From positions 1,998,628 through 2,062,627 of the forward strand of contig NZ_CP116619.1 of the NCBI RefSeq assembly GCF_030409055.1: 64,000 nt of DNA. Direction: 5' to 3'. This DNA is from Trichocoleus desertorum NBK24 (GTDB taxonomy: Bacteria > Cyanobacteriota > Cyanobacteriia > FACHB-46). Below, piece by piece: positions 38,870-48,063 of this stretch (its first letter is position 1; each line of letters starts with the position of its first letter). A model generated the notes under the pieces. It saw nothing but the letters and a program-made list of their open reading frames with translations. It was not told where the DNA came from and made no database searches. A program made the translations under genes and the position numbers.

Positions 38870-41764
38870 CTAGAGATCAATCCGGCGGATCACTGGACCT
38901 TGTAAGTTATCCAGCAAGTCCATTCGCACGGGAGCAGTCGCGATCGCATCTTTAGCCCAGTCGGCAGGCCGTAAGCGAGCCGCTTTGCCAGCTTCCAGCG
39001 TAATGTTTGGACGCACCGTTGCCGCTTCCTGATTGGAGCCAGACCGCACCTTCAGTTCAAACCGAGTTTCTGGCCCAGCATTCTCTAGTAGCAGTTCTTG
39101 CCCACCGTCTGCTAAACGAGCTTTAATTGATTGCCCAGGAGCCATAGTCAGGTTGTTCAGCTCAAATCGCTTGATCCGGGCTACATCACCTTCGGCCCAA
39201 CCTACTAACTCCAGGTTGGCTTGCTTGGCTACACTCGCTGTTGTGGTTGAGAGCGAGATGGTTGGATCAGAAGATCCCATGCGTTCTACCGTAATCACGT
39301 CTGTAGCACTACTGGTGTTGGGCACTAGAGCCGTGGCAGACATGACCGCAGACCGCATCGCCCAGCGATATTGTCCCCCTTGGCGTCCGGAGATCTCTTG
39401 TCGAATGGTGTCAGCATCACCCCGTTTGTAATACAGTTCGGGCAACTGCTGAAACGTCAAGTTGACGGCATCAAAAATGGCTGGGTCAATTCCCATCGTC
39501 CGCAGCAAGGGGACTCTTGCCAAGTCAGGAATGCGAGCATTTTGGTCTTGACGGATTTGTTGCCACTGAGTCGGAGATGCGCCTAGATTCGGCTCATAGA
39601 AGGTGCGACCCACTTGATCTGTAATTTGTTGCGTTTCCCCATCATCACCCAGCAAGATCAAGGTGCTTGCTGTCAAGAGAGCAAACACTTCCCAGAATGG
39701 TGTCCGGGGGTGATGGCACAACTGATTGAAAGGAATGGCATACATCCGTCCACCTGACCAAGCACCACCCGACCAAATCTTGCTGCTACTAAATTGATAA
39801 CGGAACGTATTATTTGTGGGATTGATTTCGATGCGGCAGTGGGGGTCGTCATCGCCATAGCGAGCCGCTGGACGGTTAGGGTCAGCAATTTTGATCACCC
39901 AGCGGTTGGGGTTGCGATCGTCCCAATCGTAGGGCCGCACCACATGACCTCCTACTTTGAGGGATTCTGGCGTCACAACCATCACGGGGTAATCGCCTCG
40001 GTAGTGAGCGTCGCGGCTTTCCCGGAAGGCTCGCACTGGGTCGTGAGTGTGTCCTGCAATGAATTTGCCCAAGAACCAGTTGAGTAAACCACCGCTGACC
40101 TGGTAGCCATGCTTGAGGTTGATTTCGTTAATAATTTCGCGATCGCTCGGCTTATTAGGGTTGGGTTTGGAGCCATCCTGCGGCCCAAAGCGAGAAATCG
40201 GCTCTGCATAGATCGAACGGTTCACCTGAGCATAGACAGACTCTAGGCACATGCCAAAGCAGTTACCACCCGCTGCAAGCTTCTTATAAACCAGTTCATA
40301 AAAAGCTCGGTTGAAAGGATGCCAAAACCAAGATTCATCCTCTGCGACATCTCGAAAAGTCTGGGCGTACTGGCTGCGGGACAACTCTGCCGTGCTGAAG
40401 TTAGCAAAGGGCCAGAAGAGTTGCTGCCGAAACTTAGTAGGGTCGTAGGGCATCGGGTCGCGGAACTTGTAGACCGCCAGGAAATTTCCCCGCCAGTGGG
40501 TGGCATCCTCGCTTAAGCCCCAGAGGTTATCGATGGTATAGCGCTCCTGTACCGTACCCAGGCGATCGTCACCATCGAAGGGACGGCCAGAGTCCGAATC
40601 CCAACCATCCAGCCGCACATTTACGACTAAATCTCCGCGAACGACAGGCACTCGAATAAAGACGCGATCGATTTCTTCATCTGCTCCATAGTCATCACGG
40701 GAGGGCATCCGAGTGTTGAAGCGTTGGCCTGTGGAAGCACTGACATCTACATAAACATAAACATCCTGCGCTCCCCCCAAGCCATCATCGCCCTTGGAGC
40801 CAAAGCGATCCATATAAAACTCTAAGGAGAAAATCGCTCTGGTCCCGGCGTAGGCACCCCCACCATGCCAAACGAGAACTCCTTTCTCAAAGTTGTTAAA
40901 GCGGCCTCCAGAGGTAGGAGTGCTGGTTTCGCCAGAGGTGGGAAAACCTAACGCGCCTGTTGCACCACCGTACTGGTTTTCCCAGGCATCTCGAATGGCT
41001 CCGTAAACCTCCCAAGCCCCGGTGCCACCACTCCAATAAATCGTGCCACCCTGGAAGCGGTTAAACCGTCCAACTTGGGTGCTACCTTTCATCACCGCCA
41101 TCTCATCGGTGAGGGGATAGCCGAGAAATCCACCTGCACCACCTAGCAGCAACCAGCGATCGCGAATCGCTCCATAAATTGCTCTGGCTCCCGTGTCTCC
41201 ACGCCAATAGAGGTCGCCACCATCAAAGCGCGATCGCCGCCCACCATTAGGTGCTTCTTCCTCATCGGATAAGGGCAAACCGAGAAAACCCTTGACATCA
41301 TCAAACTCCCGGTAGTGACCGTAGATCATGCCGTAAACCACAAAGGCTTGACCACTGCCACGCACCACAATCATGCCGCGCTCGAAGTAAATGGCTTGAC
41401 CGCCATCCCGCGTGCCAAAGTAATCATGGGTCGGATAGCCAATATAACTTTGGACACCGTTGCCAGCCAGTGCCACCCATTTGTTATAGAGGGCACGAGA
41501 CAAAATCCGGGCACCATAAGCGGCTGAGTAAAAAATGACAGCCTGCTTAAACTCTTGGTAGGTTCCCTTACCATCAGGTGTGGGTTGGGGCGTGGAGGTG
41601 GGGTTGCCAAGGGTGCCAGCGCCACCTGCTGCTTTCCACTTGCGACCAATCGGGCTTTCTTCATCCACAGTCGGGATGAGGAGAGAAAAGTTGAAATCTG
41701 GGCGAATGGTTCTAGCAACACCCATCGCTTCGGGACTAACTTTAGTAAACTCAATGCTTTGCAT
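38870..41764 (-). CDS. LGFP-repeat protein with probable papain-like cysteine-peptidase domain
   Basis: This is a 964-residue protein. Residues 40-300 hold about five LGFP-type repeats (AGGFLGYPLTDE, TGALGFPTSGE, KGFLGLPLSDE and others), a motif linked to cell-wall or surface binding. Residues 320-450 form an Asp-rich beta domain reminiscent of C2 (DGWDSDSG, DGDDRLGTV). Residues about 495-700 contain GGNCFGMCLESVY (Cys502), GGHVVRPYDW (His607) and IADPNRP (Asp628), a plausible Cys-His-Asp papain-fold triad. No signal peptide is visible. AAGGAG lies 7 bases before ATG 41764. A C-terminal beta region follows. Confidence 0.75.
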   Translation of the reverse strand: MQSIEFTKVSPEAMGVARTIRPDFNFSLLIPTVDEESPIGRKWKAAGGAGTLGNPTSTPQPTPDGKGTYQEFKQAVIFYSAAYGARILSRALYNKWVALAGNGVQSYIGYPTHDYFGTRDGGQAIYFERGMIVVRGSGQAFVVYGMIYGHYREFDDVKGFLGLPLSDEEEAPNGGRRSRFDGGDLYWRGDTGARAIYGAIRDRWLLLGGAGGFLGYPLTDEMAVMKGSTQVGRFNRFQGGTIYWSGGTGAWEVYGAIRDAWENQYGGATGALGFPTSGETSTPTSGGRFNNFEKGVLVWHGGGAYAGTRAIFSLEFYMDRFGSKGDDGLGGAQDVYVYVDVSASTGQRFNTRMPSRDDYGADEEIDRVFIRVPVVRGDLVVNVRLDGWDSDSGRPFDGDDRLGTVQERYTIDNLWGLSEDATHWRGNFLAVYKFRDPMPYDPTKFRQQLFWPFANFSTAELSRSQYAQTFRDVAEDESWFWHPFNRAFYELVYKKLAAGGNCFGMCLESVYAQVNRSIYAEPISRFGPQDGSKPNPNKPSDREIINEINLKHGYQVSGGLLNWFLGKFIAGHTHDPVRAFRESRDAHYRGDYPVMVVTPESLKVGGHVVRPYDWDDRNPNRWVIKIADPNRPAARYGDDDPHCRIEINPTNNTFRYQFSSSKIWSGGAWSGGRMYAIPFNQLCHHPRTPFWEVFALLTASTLILLGDDGETQQITDQVGRTFYEPNLGASPTQWQQIRQDQNARIPDLARVPLLRTMGIDPAIFDAVNLTFQQLPELYYKRGDADTIRQEISGRQGGQYRWAMRSAVMSATALVPNTSSATDVITVERMGSSDPTISLSTTTASVAKQANLELVGWAEGDVARIKRFELNNLTMAPGQSIKARLADGGQELLLENAGPETRFELKVRSGSNQEAATVRPNITLEAGKAARLRPADWAKDAIATAPVRMDLLDNLQGPVIRRIDL

Positions 41765-42108
41765 GAATAGGCTCCTTAGATAAAAGCCTGGGGCTGCCAT
41801 TCTGCTTGACACACGCCCTCAGCTTTCATTGATCTCTAGTCACCACCATGCCTCAGCTTTAAAGCGACCTGCGCTACCCCTTGGGGTACTGTTGCAAGTA
41901 ATTTTTAACGGCTGAGATTCGTGTGATCGACAGAACCTCTGCTTGTGATCTATGCGACGACGAGCGAATTTTGATCGTGATACCGTAATGGCATTTATGT
42001 AACGAAGCGATCTCAAGAGGTATTTTTTTACACATAAATTCGGGGCGATCGCGGTCAAGCAGTGGTTTCTGGGAAGTCTAAAGTAATCTCCGGCGTAACG
42101 TTACCTCT
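41765..42108. other. intergenic region between divergent genes
   Basis: Nothing coding is seen in this 344-bp stretch. It contains the leader of the LGFP gene and one HIP1 copy at 42045-42053. No clear promoter or hairpin could be assigned. Confidence 0.5.
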
Positions 42109-42240
42109 ATGAGTATTTTTTTATCCTTGGCAATGCTGGTGGTGATTTTAGTTTTGGGTGAGTCCCCAGGCGCGGCTTTGGCAATGGGTCTGAGTATTTG
42201 TACAGCCGCGATCGCTATTCGCTATGTGGCGCTAGATTAA
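42109..42240 (+). CDS. 43-residue hydrophobic ORF, possible small membrane protein
   Basis: ATG at 42109 opens a frame of 43 codons ending TAA at 42240. The product is two hydrophobic helices (about 3-17 and 20-38), starting MSIFLSLAMLVVILVLGESP. No ribosome-binding site is evident. It lies 103 bp before rtcB. Whether it is translated is unproven; random hydrophobic frames of this size are uncommon. Confidence 0.35.
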   Translation: MSIFLSLAMLVVILVLGESPGAALAMGLSICTAAIAIRYVALD

Positions 42241-42284
42241 GCGCAGCCTGAGCGACTCTGCGGTTCTCTTACTTTATAGGGATG

Positions 42285-42290
42285 TATAAT
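42285..42290 (+). promoter_or_regulatory. predicted -10 box for rtcB
   Basis: TATAAT lies 54 bp before the rtcB ATG. No consensus -35 was found at 16-18 bp; TTCTCT lies 15 bp upstream. Confidence 0.45.
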
Positions 42291-42343
42291 CCTTGCCAGA
42301 AAGGATGCTTAGAAAGTAAGACTAAGCGGGCAGGAGCGCTGGT

Positions 42344-43807
42344 ATGGAAGCGTTACATCGAGTTGCCAAAAAAGTTTCTGACACGATTTGGGAGATCCCA
42401 GTTTCTTATAAAGAAGGTATGCGGGTGCCTGCCCGAATCTACGCCACGGAGAAACTGATCGAAGACATAGACGAAGGGGTGATTGACCAAATCACTAACG
42501 TCGCCACCTTACCAGGTATTACCCAATACGCGCTCTGTATGCCCGATGGTCATTTTGGCTATGGCTTTCCCATTGGGGGAGTCGCCGCGATGGATATCGA
42601 GCAGGGAGGGGTAATTTCTCCTGGTGGCATTGGCTTTGACATTAATTGTGGGATGCGCCTGGTAACTACCAACCTCACCTACAAAGAAGTCAAGCCACAT
42701 ATCAAACAACTTGTAGACAAGCTCTATCAAAAAGTGCCTGCGGGAGTGGGTAGTAAAGGGTTTGTCAAACTGTCCCGCAATGACTTCCGGCAAGTGCTGC
42801 AACAGGGGGCACGTTGGTGTGTGGACAATGGGTACGGTTGGGAAACTGACCTCGAACTGATGGAAGAAAGCGGTTGTCTCGCAGGGGCTAATCCTGACAA
42901 AGTGAGTGAGAAAGCGATCGATCGCGGCTTCAACCAAATTGGGACGCTAGGTTCTGGCAACCATTACCTAGAAATTCAAGTCGCTAAACGAGAAAACATT
43001 TACGATCGAGAGTTAGCGCGGGCTTTTGGCATTACCATCCCCGATCAAGTGGTGATCATGTTTCACTGTGGGAGCCGAGGATTTGGGCACCAAGTCGCTA
43101 CTGATTATCTGCAAGTCTTTCTAAAGGTGATGGAGAGCAAGTACGGCATTAAGGTGCTAGACCGAGAACTCGCTTGCGCTCCTTTTGATTCTCCCGAAGG
43201 TCAAGCTTACTTTGCGGCTATGCAGTGTGGCATCAACATGTCCTTCGCCAATCGCCAAGTGATTCTGCATCGCATCCGGGAAGTCTTCTCAGACGTATTC
43301 GGTCGCTCCGCCGAAGACCTCGGATTGGAGATGGTTTATGATGTCGCCCACAACACCGCCAAGCTAGAACAACATATTGTAGATGGTCAAGCGCGATCGC
43401 TCCTCGTCCATCGCAAAGGAGCCACTCGTGCCTTCGGGCCTGACATGACCGATGTCCCCGAAGCCTACAAAGTGTTTGGGCAACCTGTGATTATCGGCGG
43501 CAGTATGGAAACGGGTTCCTACTTATTAGTCGGAGTACCCACAGGAGACCAAACTTTTTTCAGTACCGCTCATGGCAGTGGCCGCAAGATGAGTCGAGCC
43601 AAAGCTCGCAAAACCTGGCGTGGTGACGTGTTGCAAAAGGAGATGCTATCCAAAGGCATTTATGTCCGCAGCACTTCTGCATCCGGTTTAGCTGAAGAAG
43701 CGGGAGGTGCTTACAAGAACGTCGATGATGTGATCGAAGCCGCCGAACTCGCTGGAATTAGTAAACGGGTGGCCCGCCTAACTCCGATCGGTAACATCAA
43801 AGGTTGA
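42344..43807 (+). CDS. rtcB: RNA-splicing ligase RtcB
   Basis: RtcB joins 3'-phosphate (or 2',3'-cyclic phosphate) and 5'-OH RNA ends using GTP and Mn2+. The 487-residue protein has the family landmarks CMPDGHFGYGFPIGGVAA, GGIGFDINCGMRL (Cys/Asp metal site), GTLGSGNHYLEIQ, MFHCGSRGFGHQV, and AHGSGRKMSRAKA with the guanylylated His. AGGAG precedes ATG. Archease and rtcA occur within 13 kb on the same strand. Confidence 0.96.
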   Translation: MEALHRVAKKVSDTIWEIPVSYKEGMRVPARIYATEKLIEDIDEGVIDQITNVATLPGITQYALCMPDGHFGYGFPIGGVAAMDIEQGGVISPGGIGFDINCGMRLVTTNLTYKEVKPHIKQLVDKLYQKVPAGVGSKGFVKLSRNDFRQVLQQGARWCVDNGYGWETDLELMEESGCLAGANPDKVSEKAIDRGFNQIGTLGSGNHYLEIQVAKRENIYDRELARAFGITIPDQVVIMFHCGSRGFGHQVATDYLQVFLKVMESKYGIKVLDRELACAPFDSPEGQAYFAAMQCGINMSFANRQVILHRIREVFSDVFGRSAEDLGLEMVYDVAHNTAKLEQHIVDGQARSLLVHRKGATRAFGPDMTDVPEAYKVFGQPVIIGGSMETGSYLLVGVPTGDQTFFSTAHGSGRKMSRAKARKTWRGDVLQKEMLSKGIYVRSTSASGLAEEAGGAYKNVDDVIEAAELAGISKRVARLTPIGNIKG

Positions 43808-43852
43808 GCGATCGCAGAATTAGCCCATAACTTAAGCGGCAATATCAAACTC

Positions 43853-44740
43853 ATGACCACTCGCACCCCCCTAACCCTGATCACAGGCCCTCTTGGTAGC
43901 GGAAAAACCACATTGCTACGCCATATTCTCGCTACGGTATCGCAGAAAATTGCGATTCTGATGAATGAGTTTGGTGAGATTGCGATCGATGCCAAAGTGA
44001 TTCAAGGCCAGAACGTGAGCATGGCTGACCTCGGCGGGGGGTGTGTTTGCTGTTCGCTCTTGGGTGAGTTTGAAGCGGCTATCAATGAGATTATTGAAAC
44101 CGTCAATCCAGATCTAATCGTGGTAGAAACCACCGGACTCGCGGAACCGGATGCGCTGGTGTTTGATATTCAAGAGAGCATTCCTCAGGTGCGCTTAGAT
44201 GGTGTAGTGACCGTGATTGATGCAGATGGTTTGGTTCAATATCCACAGGTGGGCCATACCGGGCGGATTCAGATTGAGTCAGCCGATGCCATTTTGCTTA
44301 ACAAGGTAGATTTGGTAGCGGAGAGTGAAGTGGAAGCGATCGCCACTAAACTACACCGCTTTAATGAAACGGCTCCCATCTTCCACACCCAGCGGGGTCA
44401 AATCGATCCAGCCTTACTGTTTGGGATTGCGAAAACTGAGCGATCGCTCCAACCACCCCATCACGTTCACCAGCCAGAATTCGACTCCTTCAGTTACACC
44501 TCACCTGCCACCTTCGATCGCGCCTGTTTTGAAGAGTTTGCAGATAGTTTGGCTCCCACTGTGTACCGAGCTAAAGGCTTTGTGCGGTTTGTAGATGATA
44601 TTTATCTATTTAACTTTGTCGCGGGTCGCTGGGACTTTGAACCCTTTGAGCAAGAAACGACAGAGCTAGTCTTCATTGGTAAACAGGTGAATGAACAGCA
44701 AGCAGAAATTCTGAATCGCCTCAAAGCCTGTGAGCACTAA
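43853..44740 (+). CDS. CobW/COG0523 family GTP-binding protein
   Basis: This 295-residue G3E GTPase has Walker A GPLGSGKTT, metal motif GGGCVCCSL (CxCC), Walker B-like VVETTGLAEP and base-recognition NKVDL. The C-terminal CobW_C domain is present. Such proteins act as metal chaperones (Zn, Co, Ni or similar), with the metal not deducible here. It lies 45 bp after rtcB, so it may be co-transcribed. Confidence 0.92.
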   Translation: MTTRTPLTLITGPLGSGKTTLLRHILATVSQKIAILMNEFGEIAIDAKVIQGQNVSMADLGGGCVCCSLLGEFEAAINEIIETVNPDLIVVETTGLAEPDALVFDIQESIPQVRLDGVVTVIDADGLVQYPQVGHTGRIQIESADAILLNKVDLVAESEVEAIATKLHRFNETAPIFHTQRGQIDPALLFGIAKTERSLQPPHHVHQPEFDSFSYTSPATFDRACFEEFADSLAPTVYRAKGFVRFVDDIYLFNFVAGRWDFEPFEQETTELVFIGKQVNEQQAEILNRLKACEH

Positions 44741-44847
44741 GGCAAACCGTATCCTTATGAATAGCGTGAGCCAAAACCGATTGGTTAAACTCTAGGCTGG
44801 GCTGTTGCGACTGACAGTCTGTTCAGAAGAACGGAGGTTAGAGCATT

Positions 44848-46818
44848 TTGGAAGTTGCCCTCTCTCAACTCTGGCACTATGGTAGCGCTGTGTTGCTGGT
44901 TGCGATCGCCTCACTACTGATTCTGCTAGCCCCCGACTCAACCATTGCAGAAAATCCTTGGCTGATCGGTTTTGCTCCGGTCATCTTGAGTGCCAGATAT
45001 GGAGGTCTAGGGCCAGGTCTCCTCGCTACGGTGCTAGCTGGTTTGGCTTGTGCCTACGGCTCGCTGTCATCTAACGGTGCGATCGCTGTCATCCCCAATG
45101 ACCTGATCGAGTTGGGCATATTTGGGCTGGAAGGCATCTTAATCTGTGCGCTGATGGAATTTCATCCAACTCCACCCCAACCGCAACCGGGGCAGCTATC
45201 TGAAAAGCAATTGAGAGCCATTTTAGACAATGCTCCAGTCGGATTGTATGTTGTAGGTGGTTCTCATTGGGAGTTTGTCAACCAGTACTTGTGCTCTTGG
45301 CTAGGGCTAACTTCAGAACAAATTTTGGGCAGTGGTTGGATAGATAGCATTCATCCAGATGACAGAGAATGGGTGGTGCGTGCGACTACAGCAAGCCTAA
45401 CAGGAGGCCATGCCTTTGAAGCCGAGTATCGGATTCTAGACCAAAGTGGCACCAGCTATTGGATCTTAGATCGGGCTGTCCCAGTGCGAGATCAAGCCGG
45501 TCAACTCCTGTTCATCCAAGGGTCTTGTGTAGATATTACTGCTCGCAAACAGGCTGAGGAGTGCTTACAGACATTGGCAAACCAATTGCAAGAGCGAACC
45601 ACAGAACTCTCCATTGCGCGAGCCCATACTCAAGCCATTCTGGACTACACCCCTGCCAGCATCTACATCATTGATACCGATGGCTATATGAGGTTTGCTA
45701 ACACCGAATGGTATCGGATTTTTGGAGACGTACTCGGAAACCCAATTGAAGGTCGCAATCTACGTGATTTTTTGCCTCCTGAAGCAGCGGCCGTTTTCTT
45801 TCGTGAGAATGAAGAAATTTTCTCCTCAGCCAAGGTCATGACATTTGAGAATGATATGACCCTACCCGATGGCGTTCATAGTTTTCTCCGCATCAAGTTT
45901 CCGCTTCAGGATACGAATGGAGAAGTTTACGCCTTCTGTGGAGTCTCCCTAGATATTACTGAGCGCAAGCAGGCGGAGGAAAAGTTGCAAGCTCTAACCC
46001 GCCAACTGCAAGCCCAAAATGAACAACTGGCAGAAGTTTCGCGCTTAAAGTCAGAATTTCTCACCAACATGTCCCATGAGTTGCGCACGCCTCTCACTTC
46101 GATCTTAGGCTTCTCCAGCGTTTTGCTTCAAAAGAATTTTGGAGCGTTAAATCCTAAACAAGAGCAGTATTTATCCCTGATTCACTCTAGTGGCGAACAT
46201 TTACTGGCACTGATCAACGATTTGTTGGATCTAGCCAAAATCGAAGCAGGCAGACTAGAGCTTTATAGAGAGGAGCTTAATCTTGCAGCAGTATGTCAAG
46301 CCGCTCTAGAAATGGTGCAGGTGCGAGCATTGAGTAAACAACAGCAGTTATCTCAAGAACTTCCTGTGGCTTGTGAGTTTATCCTAGGCGATCGCCAGCG
46401 AATCTTACAAATATTGCTGAACTATCTATCAAACGCTATCAAGTTTACGCCAGCAGGCGGCACCATTACGCTAAAGACTCAACTTGCGACTGCTGTGGAG
46501 CTACAGAGCCTCAATGTGTTGGAGTCAGGGGGAGATGCAGTTTTGAGCGATGTCTCTTCTTCTATGTTTGTAGGTTTATCAGTTACTGATACGGGGATGG
46601 GTGTCTCACTCGAAGATCAGCATCTACTTTTCCAAACTTTTCAGCAAGTGGATGGAACAACCGATCGCCAGCATGAGGGAACAGGTTTGGGTTTAGCACT
46701 AACCAAGCGTTTAGTCGAGTTACATGGAGGCAGGGTCTCGTTTATCTCCACCTGTGGAGTTGGCAGCACTTTCTCCGCTTGGTTTCCCTTACCTGAGACC
46801 AGCGTAGAACCAGTTTAG
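44848..46818 (+). CDS. membrane-anchored PAS-PAS sensor histidine kinase
   Basis: This is a 656-residue protein. Three to four hydrophobic segments (residues 10-105, resembling the DUF4118/KdpD membrane module) are followed by two PAS domains (about 122-240 and 268-375), HisKA with His410 in NMSHELRTPLTSI, and HATPase (about 515-640) with YLSNAIKFTP, DTGMG and GTGLGLALTK. The start is TTG at 44848 with GGAGG upstream. No adjacent response regulator. Signal unknown. Confidence 0.9.
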   Translation: MEVALSQLWHYGSAVLLVAIASLLILLAPDSTIAENPWLIGFAPVILSARYGGLGPGLLATVLAGLACAYGSLSSNGAIAVIPNDLIELGIFGLEGILICALMEFHPTPPQPQPGQLSEKQLRAILDNAPVGLYVVGGSHWEFVNQYLCSWLGLTSEQILGSGWIDSIHPDDREWVVRATTASLTGGHAFEAEYRILDQSGTSYWILDRAVPVRDQAGQLLFIQGSCVDITARKQAEECLQTLANQLQERTTELSIARAHTQAILDYTPASIYIIDTDGYMRFANTEWYRIFGDVLGNPIEGRNLRDFLPPEAAAVFFRENEEIFSSAKVMTFENDMTLPDGVHSFLRIKFPLQDTNGEVYAFCGVSLDITERKQAEEKLQALTRQLQAQNEQLAEVSRLKSEFLTNMSHELRTPLTSILGFSSVLLQKNFGALNPKQEQYLSLIHSSGEHLLALINDLLDLAKIEAGRLELYREELNLAAVCQAALEMVQVRALSKQQQLSQELPVACEFILGDRQRILQILLNYLSNAIKFTPAGGTITLKTQLATAVELQSLNVLESGGDAVLSDVSSSMFVGLSVTDTGMGVSLEDQHLLFQTFQQVDGTTDRQHEGTGLGLALTKRLVELHGGRVSFISTCGVGSTFSAWFPLPETSVEPV

Positions 46819-46882
46819 ATCTGCAAACATAGAGCTTAGTAATTACCTTTAACCTTTGAACCTACATAAATCAACAAAAAAT

Positions 46883-47314
46883 ATGTCTTACGAATTTTTA
46901 GAAGATATTGCGATCGCGGATATTGCCTTTCGAGCTTGGGGTCAGGATTTGGAGGAAGTATTTTTGGCGGCGGGAGATGCAGTCACCAATACCATGATTG
47001 ATAATCTGGAGGCGATCGCACCTCAAGAGACACGCACCTTTACCCTAGACAACGACGAGCTAGATCTCTTGTTGTTTAATTTTCTGCAAGAGTTTGTTTA
47101 CTACAAAGACAGTGAACTACTCCTTCTGCGCCCTCAACAGGTACAAATCGAACAAAAGGATATGGTTTATTACCTAACGGCAACTGCAAAGGGAGAAGAA
47201 CTCGATCCAGAACGTCACCATCAGCGAGTCGATGTGAAAGCGGTAACATTACATCGATTCAAGCTAGAACAAACAGCAGAAGGTTGGACGGCACTGGTAA
47301 TTTTAGATATTTAG
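46883..47314 (+). CDS. archease, RtcB activator
   Basis: This 143-residue protein has the archease fold signatures DIAIADIAFRAWGQDLEEVFLAAGDAVTNTM, LLFNFLQEFVYYKDSELLLLRP and VDVKAVTLHRFKLEQ. Archease promotes guanylylation and turnover of RtcB and alters its nucleotide specificity. The start MSYEFLEDI at 46883 was chosen because the N-terminus matches the family. It lies 3 kb downstream of rtcB on the same strand, with two unrelated genes between. Confidence 0.9.
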   Translation: MSYEFLEDIAIADIAFRAWGQDLEEVFLAAGDAVTNTMIDNLEAIAPQETRTFTLDNDELDLLLFNFLQEFVYYKDSELLLLRPQQVQIEQKDMVYYLTATAKGEELDPERHHQRVDVKAVTLHRFKLEQTAEGWTALVILDI

Positions 47315-47321
47315 TGACACC

Positions 47322-47768
47322 TTAACTGGAACTGTTTGCTTCTGGAAACCAGTCTTCTGCGAGCACCAACTCTAGCGGATAAGGACAGGCTTCTGGAAAA
47401 ACTTCAAGGGAGATCCCCGTTTGCTTAGCGGCTTGTTGGCGAGCACGTTGATAACTTAGTTCCAATTGCTCTGCTGGGTAGCTTTTGAGACTAGGGCTAT
47501 CTTCAAGAGCCAAGCTGATTTGAGTCCGAGCATCCGTAATAGAATCCAGCCAGCTATCGGAGCGGCGTTGTGGTTGATATTGCCACTTGAGCAAATGCAG
47601 CAGGAGGCGAATCAATTGACTGGTGACTCCCCGGCGTTCACTCTTGCCCAAATCCTCAATCTCCTCAATCAAATGCTCCAGATCAACTTCATGCCAACGG
47701 CGATCGCGGAGTAGCTGAGCTGTTTGTTTAAGCCATAAATCAAAATCTGCGGTGTAAGTTACGCTCAT
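47322..47768 (-). CDS. DUF29 family protein
   Basis: This 148-residue helical protein has DFDLWLKQTAQLLRDRRWHEVDLEHLIEEIEDLGKSERRGVTSQLIRLLLHLLKWQYQP, the DUF29 core common and multiply duplicated in cyanobacteria. Function is unknown. ATG at 47768 with AGGAG 7 bases upstream was chosen over 47819. A small upstream ORF overlaps its start. Confidence 0.85.
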   Translation of the reverse strand: MSVTYTADFDLWLKQTAQLLRDRRWHEVDLEHLIEEIEDLGKSERRGVTSQLIRLLLHLLKWQYQPQRRSDSWLDSITDARTQISLALEDSPSLKSYPAEQLELSYQRARQQAAKQTGISLEVFPEACPYPLELVLAEDWFPEANSSS

Positions 47769-47922
47769 AACTCGCTCCTGCTGCTGGAGTGCTCTTAGCT
47801 TTACCCGATGCCATCCCAATCATAGCCTGCTGATACTGGAAGCAATTCTCTAGGATGGGAGCGATCGCAGGTTCGTAAGGTGTGCGATCGCGGCTGATTA
47901 CAAAACTGATTTCTAAAGTCAT
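47740..47922 (-). CDS. possible small ORF upstream of and overlapping DUF29 gene
   Basis: This 60-codon frame starts MTLEISFVISRDRTPYEPAI and ends 28 bp inside the DUF29 gene in another frame. The first half looks like a natural protein and the second half is less convincing. It may be a coupled upstream gene or a decayed one. No clear ribosome-binding site. Confidence 0.3.
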   Translation of the reverse strand: MTLEISFVISRDRTPYEPAIAPILENCFQYQQAMIGMASGKAKSTPAAGASYERNLHRRF

Positions 47923-48063
47923 GGTGAACTGATTTTTCGCTCGCTGGCTTCCGGTTAAACTAGGTTCTGGTGCGAAAAGTATACAGAGTTTAAGTAATTG
48001 CTCTGAAACGGGTGTAGATACTGGTCATGGAGAGACAACACCGCAAGCAACGAGGAAAGGGTA

